From Micromonospora sp. Llam0 (GTDB taxonomy: Bacteria > Actinomycetota > Actinomycetes > Mycobacteriales > Micromonosporaceae), in NCBI RefSeq assembly GCF_003751085.1, contig NZ_RJJY01000002.1, positions 806,001 through 870,000 on the forward strand: DNA of 64,000 nucleotides. Reading direction: 5' to 3'. Below, in pieces: positions 24,357-33,391 of the stretch. Below the pieces are notes generated by a model. The model was given only the letters and a program-made list of their open reading frames with translations. It ran no database searches and was not told the DNA's origin. Each line of letters begins with the position of its first letter. The first letter of the stretch is position 1. The position numbers and the translations under genes were made by a program.

Positions 24357-25525
24357 TGGCGGTCGGCTGGTCCGGTGCCGACCCGCAGGAGGCCGCTGAC
24401 CCGGCCGATTACGAGCTCGGCAGCAGGCAGCAGGCGTCCGAGCCGATCACCCTGACGCACGTGCGGGTGTGGGCCGGTGCGAACGAGATCGACTTTCCGG
24501 GCCGGGTCGGCAAGATCTGGACCACGAGCGGGGTGCTCCTCGCCTCGGCGGTGATGCCGACCAGTCTCCCGGTGGGCTGGTCGACGCATGAGCTGTCGTC
24601 GCCGGTCGAACGTCTCGCCGGCGAACAGTACGTGGTGTCCTACTCGACGGGTGGGAATTACGGGGTGCTCGTTGACGCCCTGGACGACGCCGTGGTGTCG
24701 GCCGACGGCGCCGTGACGACGCTGTCCAGCGCTGCGGTGCCGAACGGCGTCTACAACGAAAACCCGGGATCGTTCCCGTCGCTGTCGGTCGGGAACTGGT
24801 ACGGCGTCGACGTCGCGTACGACCTTGGTGTGGCGTCGGGGACGGCGCCGACGATCACCGCGGTGGACGTGGCGGCGGACGGTCTGCAGGTCGAGGTGAC
24901 GATCACCGCGACCGACCCGGACGGCCTGGACGACGCCACCTACCGGGCGGACTGGGGCGACGGCGAGACGTCATCGGGGTCGACGCCCACCCTGAACCAC
25001 ACCTACGCCACGTCCGGCGTGAAGGCGATCCTGGCCCGGGTCACCGACGCCGGCGGGCTGTCCGCGTACGCGGCGGCCGCCGTCGACGTGCAGGCCGCAC
25101 CCGGGGACGGGTCGCAGTCGCCGATCCACCCGGTGCAGGCCGCGATCCACGCCCGGCTGACCGGCGACAACGTGCTGATGGGCATGGTCACCGGCGTGTG
25201 GGACCAGGTCCCCGAGCCGGCGTCGAAGCCGTACGTGCGGATCGGCGACCACCTGTCCATCCCGGACAACGACCATGGCGGGTTCGGCCGGAACATCACC
25301 GTCACCGTGCACGTGTGGACCGAGGCCCGGGGCAACGCCGACGGGCAGGCGATCGCCCGGCGGATCGGGGTGCTGCTGGACCACCGGCCACGTGAGCTGC
25401 ATCCGGCCGGGCACCGGGTGGTCAGCATCCGCAATGAGTTCGACCAGGCGGTGCCGACAACGGATCCGCAGGTGCGTCATCACGTGATCCGGTTCCGGAT
25501 CATCACATCGCAGGAGGAGTCATGA
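24356..25525 (+). CDS. DUF4082-PKD-tail terminator fusion
   Basis: 389 residues. Three parts: residues about 25-130 look like DUF4082 (THVRVWAGANEIDFPGRVGK, IWTTSGVLLASA, LAGEQYVVSYSTGG); about 165-250 form a PKD/Ig-like domain (ITATDPDGLDD, WGDGETSSGSTPTLNHTYAT); about 258-389 are a DUF3168-type tail terminator (HPVQAAIHARLTGD, GDHLSIPDNDHGG, ITVTVHVWTEARGNADGQAI). Terminators normally have about 130 residues. The two extra domains are of the kind used in surface binding and would project from the tail top. The frame is continuous with no internal stop; ATG 24356 overlaps the previous stop. Confidence 0.8.
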   Translation: MAVGWSGADPQEAADPADYELGSRQQASEPITLTHVRVWAGANEIDFPGRVGKIWTTSGVLLASAVMPTSLPVGWSTHELSSPVERLAGEQYVVSYSTGGNYGVLVDALDDAVVSADGAVTTLSSAAVPNGVYNENPGSFPSLSVGNWYGVDVAYDLGVASGTAPTITAVDVAADGLQVEVTITATDPDGLDDATYRADWGDGETSSGSTPTLNHTYATSGVKAILARVTDAGGLSAYAAAAVDVQAAPGDGSQSPIHPVQAAIHARLTGDNVLMGMVTGVWDQVPEPASKPYVRIGDHLSIPDNDHGGFGRNITVTVHVWTEARGNADGQAIARRIGVLLDHRPRELHPAGHRVVSIRNEFDQAVPTTDPQVRHHVIRFRIITSQEES

Positions 25526-25959
25526 GCGGAGTCGACGCGTTCGGCACGCAGTTCAAGCGCGGGGACGGGGCGACGCCGACCGAGGCGTTCGCCGCGATCG
25601 CCAACGTCACGTCGATCAGCGGGCCGGCTCGGTCCCGGGAGACGATCGACGTCACCGCCCACGATTCGCCCGGCGGGTGGATGCAGTTCGTCGGCAGCCT
25701 CAAGGACGGCGGCGAGGTGTCGTTGGAGATCAACTACGACCCCACCGAGACCACGCACGACCTGGACGACGACTTCGACGACGTCGACCCGCGCAACTAC
25801 CAGATCGTGATCCTGCCCGACACGGCCGACGAACACACGTGGGACTTCGCCGCCATCCTCACCGAGCTAGGCGACGAGTTCCCGTACGACGACAAGATGG
25901 GCCGCAGTCTGACCGTCAAGATCAGCGGCAAGCCGACCCTCACCCCGACCGGGAGCTGA
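25522..25959 (+). CDS. Major tail tube protein
   Basis: 145 residues. AFGTQFKRGDGATPTEAFAA, IDVTAHDSPGGWMQFVGSLK, DGGEVSLEINYDP and MGRSLTVKISGKP give the pattern of a lambda gpV-type tube protein (TAH / W..F / DgGevs..i.ydp). Stacks of hexamers form the tail tube. Single-domain form without a C-terminal Ig fold. Confidence 0.85.
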   Translation: MSGVDAFGTQFKRGDGATPTEAFAAIANVTSISGPARSRETIDVTAHDSPGGWMQFVGSLKDGGEVSLEINYDPTETTHDLDDDFDDVDPRNYQIVILPDTADEHTWDFAAILTELGDEFPYDDKMGRSLTVKISGKPTLTPTGS

Positions 25960-25965
25960 CCACCG

Positions 25966-26361
25966 ATGACTTTCCTGAGCCGTGACCAGATCCTCGGCGC
26001 GACTGACCGCACCTTCGACGAGGTGCCCGTGCCGGAGTGGGGCGGCACCGTCCGCATCCGGTCCATCTCCGGTGCCGAGCGGGACAGCTTCGAGCAGTCG
26101 CTGCTGCAGCAGCGGGGCCGGGACCGCAAGGTCAACATGCGCAACGCGAGAGCCAAATTGATCGTGTTGTGTGCGGTCGACGACGCCGGGCGGAAGATGT
26201 TCACTGAGGACGACATCTCGGCGTTGAGCAGGAAGAACGCGAAGCCGTTGGACCGGATCTACGACGCCTGCCAGCGGATCGCGGGCCTGTCCGACGACGA
26301 CGTCGACGAGCTCACGGCGGATTTCGACAGCGCCCAGAGCGACAGTTCCGCTACCGACTAG
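25966..26361 (+). CDS. Tail assembly chaperone, short form
   Basis: 131 residues. TFDEVPVPEWGGTVRIRSIS, DRKVNMRNARAKLIVLCAVD, FTEDDISALSRKNAKPLDRI. This is the G-type chaperone that guards the tape measure protein during tail assembly. A -1 frameshift near 26320-26325 would fuse it to the downstream frame to give the longer G-T product. Confidence 0.85.
   Translation: MTFLSRDQILGATDRTFDEVPVPEWGGTVRIRSISGAERDSFEQSLLQQRGRDRKVNMRNARAKLIVLCAVDDAGRKMFTEDDISALSRKNAKPLDRIYDACQRIAGLSDDDVDELTADFDSAQSDSSATD
26320..26325 (+). promoter_or_regulatory. Candidate -1 frameshift site, tail chaperones
   Basis: Zero-frame GAT TTC; slipping back one base leaves the Phe tRNA on TTT. The -1 frame then reads RQRPERQFRYRLALALGLPV and on into the T-type frame. 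The shift direction is clear from the frames; the exact slip codon is a proposal, since no classical heptamer is seen. Confidence 0.5.
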
Positions 26362-26738
26362 CGCTCGCTCTGGGTCTGCCGGTCGGGGTGATGCTCGCGG
26401 CGATGGACTCCCGCGAGATCAGCGGCTGGATGGCGTACGAGCGGGTGACCGGGCCGCTCGGCCCGGCCCGCGGCGACATCCAAGCCGCCATCGTGGCGTC
26501 GACCATCGCGAACTCGAACCGGGGCAAACGCGGGAAGCGGTACCGGCCGGAGGACTTCATCCCGGAATGGGACCGCCCCGAGATGGAAACCGGCCCGCAG
26601 GACGAGCACGACCACCTGCGGCTGATCAAACAACTCAACGCCCAGATGGGCGGCCGTACGCGTCGACGAGGAGGTGACCCGGGTGGCGACTCTGGCGGAC
26701 CTCATGGTCAAGATCGGCGTCGACGCAGACGGCGTTGA
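26326..26738 (+). CDS. Tail assembly chaperone, frameshift extension (T part)
   Basis: Continues the -1 frame after the chaperone G frame: RQRPERQFRYRLALALGLPV then SREISGWMAYERVTGPLGPA, then RYRPEDFIPEWDRP. This is the standard sequence of actinophage T chaperones (WxxYExxxGPxG and (D/E)FxPxWdr). There is no good independent start; GTG 26388 is internal. Its end overlaps the tape measure gene and is Arg-rich, so the last residues are probably unimportant. Confidence 0.8.
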
Positions 26739-28731
26739 GAAAGGCACCAAAGCGATCAAGTCCACGTTCAGCAGGACGTGGCAGGCGGTCAAGAAATCCG
26801 CCGCGATCGGCGCGGTCGCGATCGGCGCCACCCTCGCCGTCGGCATCGCCGGCGCGATGGACCTGGACCGGGCCCGCGCACAGCTGGAGGCCCGGCTGGG
26901 TGATCCGGTGCTCGCGGCGAAGGTGGGTGATGTCGCCGGCGAGGTCTACGGGAGAGGCTTCGCGGCCAGCGCTGCCGACGCGATGGCCGCGACCAGGGCC
27001 GTGCTGTCGTCCGGACTGGTGCCGGACGGGGACGCCGCGAAGCTGGAGGACCTAACCGTACGGACCCAGGCGTACGCGACGGCGTGGGGCGTCGACGTCG
27101 CAGCCGCCGCGCAGTACGCATCCACGCTGATCGGGTCCGGGCTGGCGCGGGACGCGACCCACGCCCTGGACCTCATCACCGCGGCGAGCCGGCGCGTACC
27201 GGAGGCACTGGTGCCGGACGTGTTGGAGGTCGCCGACGAGTACAGCCAGTTCTTCCGGTCGGTCGGGTTCACCGGTGAGCAGACGTTCGCGCTGCTGACC
27301 GACGCCGCGACCAAGGGCAAGTGGGGTCTGGACAAGACCGGCGACGCCATCAAAGAGATGACGCTCCTGGCCACCGAGATGTCCGACTCGACGAAGACCG
27401 CGTACGAGTCAATTGGGCTCGACGCGCACAAGATGTCCAACGACCTGTTGGCCGGTGGTGACCGCGCCCAGGCCGCGTTTCAGAAGATCGTCGGCGGACT
27501 GGCGTCCATCAAGGACCCGACCAAGCAGGCAGAGCAGGCGATCGCGCTGTTCGGCGCGCCGTTGGAGGACCTCAACAAGTCGGACATCCCGCAGTTTCTG
27601 CAGTCGATGGCGTCGGTGGGTGACGGCCTGGAGAACGTGGCCGGGGCGAGCGACTCGGCCGGCGCCGCGCTGGAGGGCTCGGCCAGCCAGCGACTCGACA
27701 ACTTCCGCCGGAAGGCCGAACTGGCCCTGGTCACCACGCTGGCCGATGCCGTGCCGTACATCGAAGCCACCTTCGGCTGGTTGCAGCGCAACAGCGACTG
27801 GGTGGTTCCGTTGGCGACCGGCCTCGGCATCCTCGCCGCCGCGATCGGGATCGTCGTACTCGCCGTCAAGATTTGGACGGCGGTACAAACCGCGTGGGGC
27901 ATCGTCATGGCGACGACCCTCGGCCCCATCCTGCTGATCATCGCCGGTGTCGCTCTGCTGGTCGCAGCGATCGTGTGGATCGCCACGCAGACGACGTTTT
28001 TTCAGGACCTGTGGTCGGTCATCTGGAAAGCGATCGTCGCGGTCGTGAAGTGGGCGGTCGACTGGATCGTCACCGGCTGGACGTGGCTGTTCGACACCGT
28101 GATCACCCTCGCCAAGCTGTGGTGGACGGTCTTCTCCACCGTTTGGATCACGATCGGGAAGTTCTTCATCGCCTTGTTCAAAACGTGGTGGGGCATCTTC
28201 TCCGGCTTCTGGAAGGGTGTCGGCCGGATCGCGGTCGCGATGTGGAACGAGATCCAGTCGAGGATCGACCGGTTCGTTGCATTCTTCAAAGGACTGCCCG
28301 GGAAACTGTCGAGGGCCGCGCGGGGCATGTTCGACGGGCTGAAGACGGCGTTCCGGTCGGCGCTGAATTGGCTGATCGCCCGGTGGAACAACTTCAGCTT
28401 GACGTTGGGTGGCGGGTCGGTCCTCGGACTGGACATCCCGTCGGTGACTCTGTCGACGCCGAACATCCCGTACCTGGCCGATGGTGGGATCGTGCCGGCG
28501 ACGCCGGGTGGCCGGCTGGCGGTGATCGGTGAGGGCCGGTACGACGAGGCGGTGGTGCCGTTGCCACGCGGTGCCCGCGACCTGGACGGCGGCGGCGGGG
28601 ACACGACGGTCCTGTTCGAGGGCGACGGCAGCCGGTTGATGGCCCTGCTGTTGGAGATCATCCGCGAGCTGGTGCGGATCAAGGGCCGCGGCAACGTGCA
28701 GTTGGCGTTCGGGCAGCGGGGTGCTCGGTGA
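26683..28731 (+). CDS. Tape measure protein
   Basis: 682 residues from GTG 26683, seven bases after GAGGAGGT; GTG 26674 lies on that ribosome-binding site and is less likely. N-terminal helical coiled part (LADLMVKIGVDADGVEKGTK), a domain with FTGEQTFALLTDAATKGKWG and LFGAPLEDLNK, a hydrophobic stretch about residues 375-510 with many Trp (LGILAAAIGIVVLAVKIW ...), and a C-terminal LADGGIVPATPGGRLAVIGE motif typical of tape measures. By the usual 1.5 angstrom per residue rule the tail would be about 100 nm. Confidence 0.95.
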   Translation: MATLADLMVKIGVDADGVEKGTKAIKSTFSRTWQAVKKSAAIGAVAIGATLAVGIAGAMDLDRARAQLEARLGDPVLAAKVGDVAGEVYGRGFAASAADAMAATRAVLSSGLVPDGDAAKLEDLTVRTQAYATAWGVDVAAAAQYASTLIGSGLARDATHALDLITAASRRVPEALVPDVLEVADEYSQFFRSVGFTGEQTFALLTDAATKGKWGLDKTGDAIKEMTLLATEMSDSTKTAYESIGLDAHKMSNDLLAGGDRAQAAFQKIVGGLASIKDPTKQAEQAIALFGAPLEDLNKSDIPQFLQSMASVGDGLENVAGASDSAGAALEGSASQRLDNFRRKAELALVTTLADAVPYIEATFGWLQRNSDWVVPLATGLGILAAAIGIVVLAVKIWTAVQTAWGIVMATTLGPILLIIAGVALLVAAIVWIATQTTFFQDLWSVIWKAIVAVVKWAVDWIVTGWTWLFDTVITLAKLWWTVFSTVWITIGKFFIALFKTWWGIFSGFWKGVGRIAVAMWNEIQSRIDRFVAFFKGLPGKLSRAARGMFDGLKTAFRSALNWLIARWNNFSLTLGGGSVLGLDIPSVTLSTPNIPYLADGGIVPATPGGRLAVIGEGRYDEAVVPLPRGARDLDGGGGDTTVLFEGDGSRLMALLLEIIRELVRIKGRGNVQLAFGQRGAR

Positions 28732-31385
28732 GCACCCGGTACACGCCGGTGACCGAGCTGTTCTACGCCGGCGAGTGGCATGACATCAGCGCGGATGTGT
28801 TCAACAAGCGGAAGGTGCGGATCACCCGGGGCACGCAGAACGAGGGCGGCGAGCCGGATGCGGCGACCTGCACCCTGATGATCAACAACGGTGCGTCGCT
28901 GGTCGCGCCCGGGGTGGTGGGCCGCTACTCGCGGCGCAATCCGCGCTCCGACTTGTTCGGGGTGATCGGTCGGCGGGTGCCGGTCCGGGTCACCGTGCCG
29001 CAGCTGACCAGCGCGCCGGTGCGGTTCGTCGGCGATGTGCTGGAGTGGCCGGCGCAGTGGGATCTGACCGCGTCTGTGCGGTGGGTGGAGGTGACCGCGT
29101 ACGGGCTGCGGCATACGGTGTCGGCCGCGCCGCTGCAGTCCGCGTTGCGGCGTGCGATCCCGGCGACCGGGCCGGCCGGTTATTGGCCGTTGGAGGATCC
29201 GGCGGGGGCGCCGCTGGCCCGGTCACCGATTCCTGGGTGCCCGCCGGCGCGGCCGTTCGGCTACTCCCGGTTTGAGGCGCCGTTCACTGGTGAGCCGTTG
29301 CCTCCGGCCGGGCTGCCGGAGTTCGGCACCGGTGATGTCGGGCCGGGGTCCGCGCCGGTGGTGGATCTGTCCCGGGGCGGCACTCTGCGGGGCCTGGTGC
29401 CTCAGCCGGCGGGCGAGTCCGGGTGGCGTGTCGAGTGGGTGATGACCCAGCCCCGGGACCAGGCCGACTCCCGGACGCCGATCTGGTGGGAGACGACCGA
29501 CGCGTTCACGGATCATCCGTCCGAGGAGACGATGCGCTACGAGGCCAACGTGGCCGCGTCGGGCATGACGATCTTCTACGGCCGGATGTCGACGTCGTAC
29601 GGGTCGGGCTGGTCCGCGTTCACGATCGCCGACGGGCTGCCGCACCACTACCGGGTCGACGGCGATCAGGACGGCGGCACCATCAGGATCCGAGTCTGGG
29701 TGGACGGCCTGCTGGCCGCGACCGTCGCCAGCTTCAGCGACACGCTTGCCGGCACGGTGGGGCAGGTCACGGAGTGGGTGCTCAACCCGCGTGAGAGGGA
29801 GAACGGCGACGACCTGATGCCGTCGTTGGGGCACGTCGCGATCTGGTCACCGGTCCCGGGCACCTCGGACACCGTGTCAGCTGCCACCGGCCACGCCGGC
29901 GAGACCGCCGGGGACCGGTTCGAGCGGCTCTGCGCCGAGGAGTCGGTGCCCGGCTACACGCTGATCGGTGACGCCGCGTCGTCGGCGCCGATGGGCCCGC
30001 AGCGTCGGCTGTCGGTGCTGGAGCTGCTGCAGGAGTGCGCGGACGCGGACGACGCGATCCTCACCGAGGCGCGCGGCACCCGGGCGCTGGTGATGCGGCT
30101 ACGGTCCACCCTGTACAACCAGACGCCGTTGGTGCTGGCGCATGGGTCGGGCCGGTTGGCGGCGCCGTTGACGCCGGTCGACGATGACAAGCTGATCGTC
30201 AACGACGTCACCCTGCGGACCCCGGCCGGCGACGAGACACGCATCGTCCAGGAGGAGGGTGCGCTGAACGTGCAGGATCCGACCGATGATCCGGACGGGG
30301 TCGGCCGGATGCCGGTCGAGTTGGACCGTAACGTCGCCGACGCGGCCGAGCTGGAGTCGGCGGCGTGGTGGATGCTGTCGGCCGGCACGATCGACGAGAC
30401 CCGGTTCCCGCAGATCCCGGTGGACCTGACGTCGCAGGCGTGGGACGACACCGCCCGCGACGCGGCCGCCGCCGTCGACGTCGGTGACCTGGTCCAGCTG
30501 CGGGGCCTGGACGCGTTCGGGCTGCCGCCGGACCCGGTCGAGCAGATCGTCGAGGGCTACGCGGAGGAGTTCGACCTGTCGTCGCTGCGGATCACGTGGT
30601 CGACGAGCCCCGGCGCGTTGTACCGGGTCGGTGTACTGGCGTCAACGACGCGCACGGGCACCCGCGGATCGGTGACCACCGCCGACGTTGACGCCGGGGT
30701 CGACACCGCGCTGCCGGTGGCGAGGGCCGCCGGGAACCGGTCGCTGTGGACCGTCCGGCCGGCGGACTTCCCGATGGAGTTGCTGGTGTCCGGGGTCAGG
30801 TTGACCGCCACCAGCTGCGCCCAGGCCGGTCCCGTCAACCCCAACGGGACGTTCGAGGTTGACGCGTCGGGCTGGTCCGGCACCGGCGGCACCGTCGGCC
30901 GGTCGACCGCGCAGGCGCACACCGGGTCGGCGTCGCTGCTGCTGACTCCCGACGGGGTCAGCGCCGAGGCGATCGCCGCCACCGACGTCATCCCGGTGCA
31001 CGCCCTGGACGGCGCGTACCCGTGGACCTGGTCGGCGTGGGTGCGGTGCGCGTCGACGCGCGTCATCGACATGCAGATCTTGTGGTACGACGACGGCGGC
31101 GGTCTGCTGGGCACCACCACGGTGACGGCCGGTGTCATCGCCGACACGTGGACCCAGCTCGGCGCGACCTCGTCCCCGCCAGCGTCGGCCGCGCGGGTCT
31201 CCGGTCGGGTCCGGTTGACCGGCACCCCCACGTCGGGGGTGCTGACCTACATCGACGACGCCGAACTGTCCGAGCCGGGCCGGCAGACGTTCACCATCGC
31301 GGCCACCCCGGTCAACGGGGTCGAGAAGACCATCCTGGCCGGATCACCGGTCCGGCCCGTAGCGCCGTGGAGGCTCGCCCGATGA
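28728..31385 (+). CDS. Minor tail protein with lectin-like and carbohydrate-binding domains
   Basis: 885 residues from GTG 28728. N-terminal part (YTPVTELFYAGEWHDISADV, then VRFVGDVLEWPAQWDL) and a later part (PQRRLSVLELLQECADADDA, a SLRITWST end) form the tail-tip hub type found in actinophages. Inserted at about 160-380 is a LamG/concanavalin-like segment (AGYWPLEDPAGA ... RIRVWVDGLLAATVASFSDT). Residues about 705-850 resemble a CBM4_9-type module (NPNGTFEVDASGWSGTGGTV ... SASLLLTP). The protein probably joins the tape measure end to host surface glycans. Confidence 0.8.
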   Translation: MSTRYTPVTELFYAGEWHDISADVFNKRKVRITRGTQNEGGEPDAATCTLMINNGASLVAPGVVGRYSRRNPRSDLFGVIGRRVPVRVTVPQLTSAPVRFVGDVLEWPAQWDLTASVRWVEVTAYGLRHTVSAAPLQSALRRAIPATGPAGYWPLEDPAGAPLARSPIPGCPPARPFGYSRFEAPFTGEPLPPAGLPEFGTGDVGPGSAPVVDLSRGGTLRGLVPQPAGESGWRVEWVMTQPRDQADSRTPIWWETTDAFTDHPSEETMRYEANVAASGMTIFYGRMSTSYGSGWSAFTIADGLPHHYRVDGDQDGGTIRIRVWVDGLLAATVASFSDTLAGTVGQVTEWVLNPRERENGDDLMPSLGHVAIWSPVPGTSDTVSAATGHAGETAGDRFERLCAEESVPGYTLIGDAASSAPMGPQRRLSVLELLQECADADDAILTEARGTRALVMRLRSTLYNQTPLVLAHGSGRLAAPLTPVDDDKLIVNDVTLRTPAGDETRIVQEEGALNVQDPTDDPDGVGRMPVELDRNVADAAELESAAWWMLSAGTIDETRFPQIPVDLTSQAWDDTARDAAAAVDVGDLVQLRGLDAFGLPPDPVEQIVEGYAEEFDLSSLRITWSTSPGALYRVGVLASTTRTGTRGSVTTADVDAGVDTALPVARAAGNRSLWTVRPADFPMELLVSGVRLTATSCAQAGPVNPNGTFEVDASGWSGTGGTVGRSTAQAHTGSASLLLTPDGVSAEAIAATDVIPVHALDGAYPWTWSAWVRCASTRVIDMQILWYDDGGGLLGTTTVTAGVIADTWTQLGATSSPPASAARVSGRVRLTGTPTSGVLTYIDDAELSEPGRQTFTIAATPVNGVEKTILAGSPVRPVAPWRLAR

Positions 31386-31870
31386 CCATCGCCGACGGCC
31401 AGATCGTCACCGGCGACGACCTGGCGACCCTGGTCGACCCGCCGGCCGCCGTCCTGCGGAAGTCGTCCGCGCAGGAGATCCTGGCGTCCACTGATACGAG
31501 CGTCGAATGGGACGTGGCGGAGCTGGACACGCACGGCGGCTGGGACTCCGGCGAGCCGACCCGATACACGTGCCAGGTCGACGGCTGGTACGAGGTCGCC
31601 GGCCACATCATGTGGGAGCCGTACGTCGCCGACCGCCGCCTGTCGTGGCTGTGGCTCAACGGCGTGTCCGTGCTCGGCTCGCGGGAGGTCATCTGGCCGG
31701 CGACGTCGGACACGGCGTTGTCGGTGGCGCGCGCGCCGTTGCTGCGCATGGAGACCGGCGACTACGTCGAGGTCCGCGTCCGGCAAGCCACCGCCACCCC
31801 GCTCGACGTGCAATCCGGCACCAACCAGGCGGCATCGGCGCTGTACGTCCACTACCGCCGGCCACTGTAG
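31382..31870 (+). CDS. Minor tail protein, C1q/TNF-like beta domain
   Basis: 162 residues from ATG 31382. TPLDVQSGTNQAASALYVHY, CQVDGWYEVAGHIMWEP and LLRMETGDYVEVRVRQATA follow the pattern of C1q-like jelly-roll domains at the ends of tail fibres. A likely receptor-binding tip. Overlaps the preceding tail gene by four bases. Confidence 0.7.
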   Translation: MTIADGQIVTGDDLATLVDPPAAVLRKSSAQEILASTDTSVEWDVAELDTHGGWDSGEPTRYTCQVDGWYEVAGHIMWEPYVADRRLSWLWLNGVSVLGSREVIWPATSDTALSVARAPLLRMETGDYVEVRVRQATATPLDVQSGTNQAASALYVHYRRPL

Positions 31871-31881
31871 AGAGGAATGAC

Positions 31882-31986
31882 ATGGCTCTGCTCATCGTGC
31901 TCGCCGCCGCCGCGCTGGTCGGACTGGTCGGCGGGCTTCTCGCCTACGCAGCCGGCTGGGACGACGACTATCCGGAGGTGTCCTGA
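31882..31986 (+). CDS. Very small membrane protein before the endolysin
   Basis: 34 residues: one membrane helix (LLIVLAAAALVGLVGGLLAY) and a short acidic tail (WDDDYPE). GAGAGG lies 10 bases before ATG 31882 and it ends one base before the endolysin start, so both were probably kept together. Possibly a second holin-like protein or pinholin regulator; unproven. Confidence 0.6.
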   Translation: MALLIVLAAAALVGLVGGLLAYAAGWDDDYPEVS

Positions 31987-31987
31987 C

Positions 31988-32875
31988 ATGCGACTGCTCT
32001 GGCTGCCCGAGGTGCTGCGCAGTGCCGGGCTGACCGTCCGCGAGGTCGACGGCTGGCGCGATCGCGGCTCATCCAGCTGGGGGCCTATCCGGGGCGTCAT
32101 CTGCCACGCCACCGCCGGCGGCACCGGGGCCCGCGCCGAGGACGAGGTCCGGGTTCTACTCAACGGCTCAGCGACAGCGCCGCCGCCGATCGCGCAGACC
32201 TACCTGGCCCGCGACGGCGTGTGGTGGGTGGTCGCCTCCGGCCGCTGCAACCACGCGCTTACCGGCTGGGCAGGGCCGTGCAAGGGCCTCGGCAACGCCG
32301 AGCTGTTCGGGGTGGAGGCGGGGAACAACAACCGTGGCGAGCCCTGGCCGCAGGTGCAGCTGGACAGCTACCAGCGGGGGGTGGCCGCGATCTCCGGCCG
32401 CCTGCAGGTGGCGGCGCGGATGGTGGCGGCACACCGCGAGCACCAGCCGTGGCCGCCGCCTAAAGGGCAGACGTCCACAAAGTCGGACCCTCACGGGATC
32501 GACATGACCCAGTTCAGGGCGCGGGTTGACGCGCTGCAGAGAAGGGACGCGACCATGGCCATTAGCAAAGACGACGTGCGGGAGATCGCGGTCGCCGTCA
32601 ACGGCTGGATCTACCCGAAGAATGGCCCGGCGTTGCACACAGCTGCGCGCAACGCCGCTGCCGACGCCGCCAGGGCAGTCGGTGACATCGCCGCGCTGCG
32701 GGCCGAACTGCGGACCGCAGTCGGCCGGGACTGGGTCGACGAGGACGCGATCGTGTCCGGCGTGCTGACCGGGCTCGGCGCCCGGCCGCCGGAGGAAGCG
32801 GCGACCGCCCTGGTCGCGGTCCTCGGCGAGGAACGCGCCGCCGCGCTCGGCCGGGCCCTGCTCGCCACCAACTGA
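31988..32875 (+). CDS. Endolysin, N-acetylmuramoyl-L-alanine amidase
   Basis: 295 residues. Amidase_2/PGRP fold with zinc ligands: His in GVICHATAGG, His in CNHALTGW and the HREHQPW and KSDPHGIDM segments. It cuts the bond between muramic acid and the stem peptide. After residue about 180 comes a helical C-terminal part (KDDVREIAVAVNGWIYPKNG ...) typical of actinophage lysins and probably binding the wall or helping oligomerise. No signal peptide, so export depends on holin. Confidence 0.9.
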   Translation: MRLLWLPEVLRSAGLTVREVDGWRDRGSSSWGPIRGVICHATAGGTGARAEDEVRVLLNGSATAPPPIAQTYLARDGVWWVVASGRCNHALTGWAGPCKGLGNAELFGVEAGNNNRGEPWPQVQLDSYQRGVAAISGRLQVAARMVAAHREHQPWPPPKGQTSTKSDPHGIDMTQFRARVDALQRRDATMAISKDDVREIAVAVNGWIYPKNGPALHTAARNAAADAARAVGDIAALRAELRTAVGRDWVDEDAIVSGVLTGLGARPPEEAATALVAVLGEERAAALGRALLATN

Positions 32876-33369
32876 TGGACCCAGGCCTACTCACCGCGCT
32901 GGTCGGCGCCGGCGCCGCAGTGCTCGGCGCCGCGGTCGGCGGGCCGGCCGCCGGCGCAATGGTCGGCCGCCGGCTCCGCCAGGCCCAGGCCCAGCACGCC
33001 GCCGCCCAGGCGAAGCACCTGCAGGCCGAGACGACCCGGATCAGCCAGGACGTCTACCAGCAGCTGACAAGTGACCTGCGAGACGCGCTGGACCGGGCCC
33101 GGAGCCAGATCACCGACCTGCGTGAGGCGTTGCGGCTCACCAGTGCTGAAGAGGAGAGGCTTCGCCAGCGGGTGACCGAGCTGGAGTCACGGCTGGCGCA
33201 ACTGGCGACCGCTGAGGCGGGCCTGGCGGACGAGCTGCGCCGGACGCAGGGCGACCGGGACCGGCTCCGGGAGGTCCTAGCCGCCCGGGACGCCACCATC
33301 GTGCAGCTGCGCGGCCAGGTCGAAGACCTGACCGCGCAACTCACCCTTGCCCGCCCATCGCCGGCGTAG
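32875..33369 (+). CDS. Membrane-anchored coiled-coil protein of the lysis cassette
   Basis: 164 residues, ATG overlapping the endolysin stop. A Gly/Ala-rich hydrophobic start (LTALVGAGAAVLGAAVGGPA) and then a long coiled coil to the end with heptads (LREALRLTSAEEERLRQRVT, LESRLAQLATAEAGLADELR). In the place where spanin-like or holin-associated proteins are encoded. The coiled coil may bridge membrane and wall; function not known. Confidence 0.65.
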   Translation: MDPGLLTALVGAGAAVLGAAVGGPAAGAMVGRRLRQAQAQHAAAQAKHLQAETTRISQDVYQQLTSDLRDALDRARSQITDLREALRLTSAEEERLRQRVTELESRLAQLATAEAGLADELRRTQGDRDRLREVLAARDATIVQLRGQVEDLTAQLTLARPSPA

Positions 33370-33391
33370 ACCGGCGAGAGAGGAGAACCTC

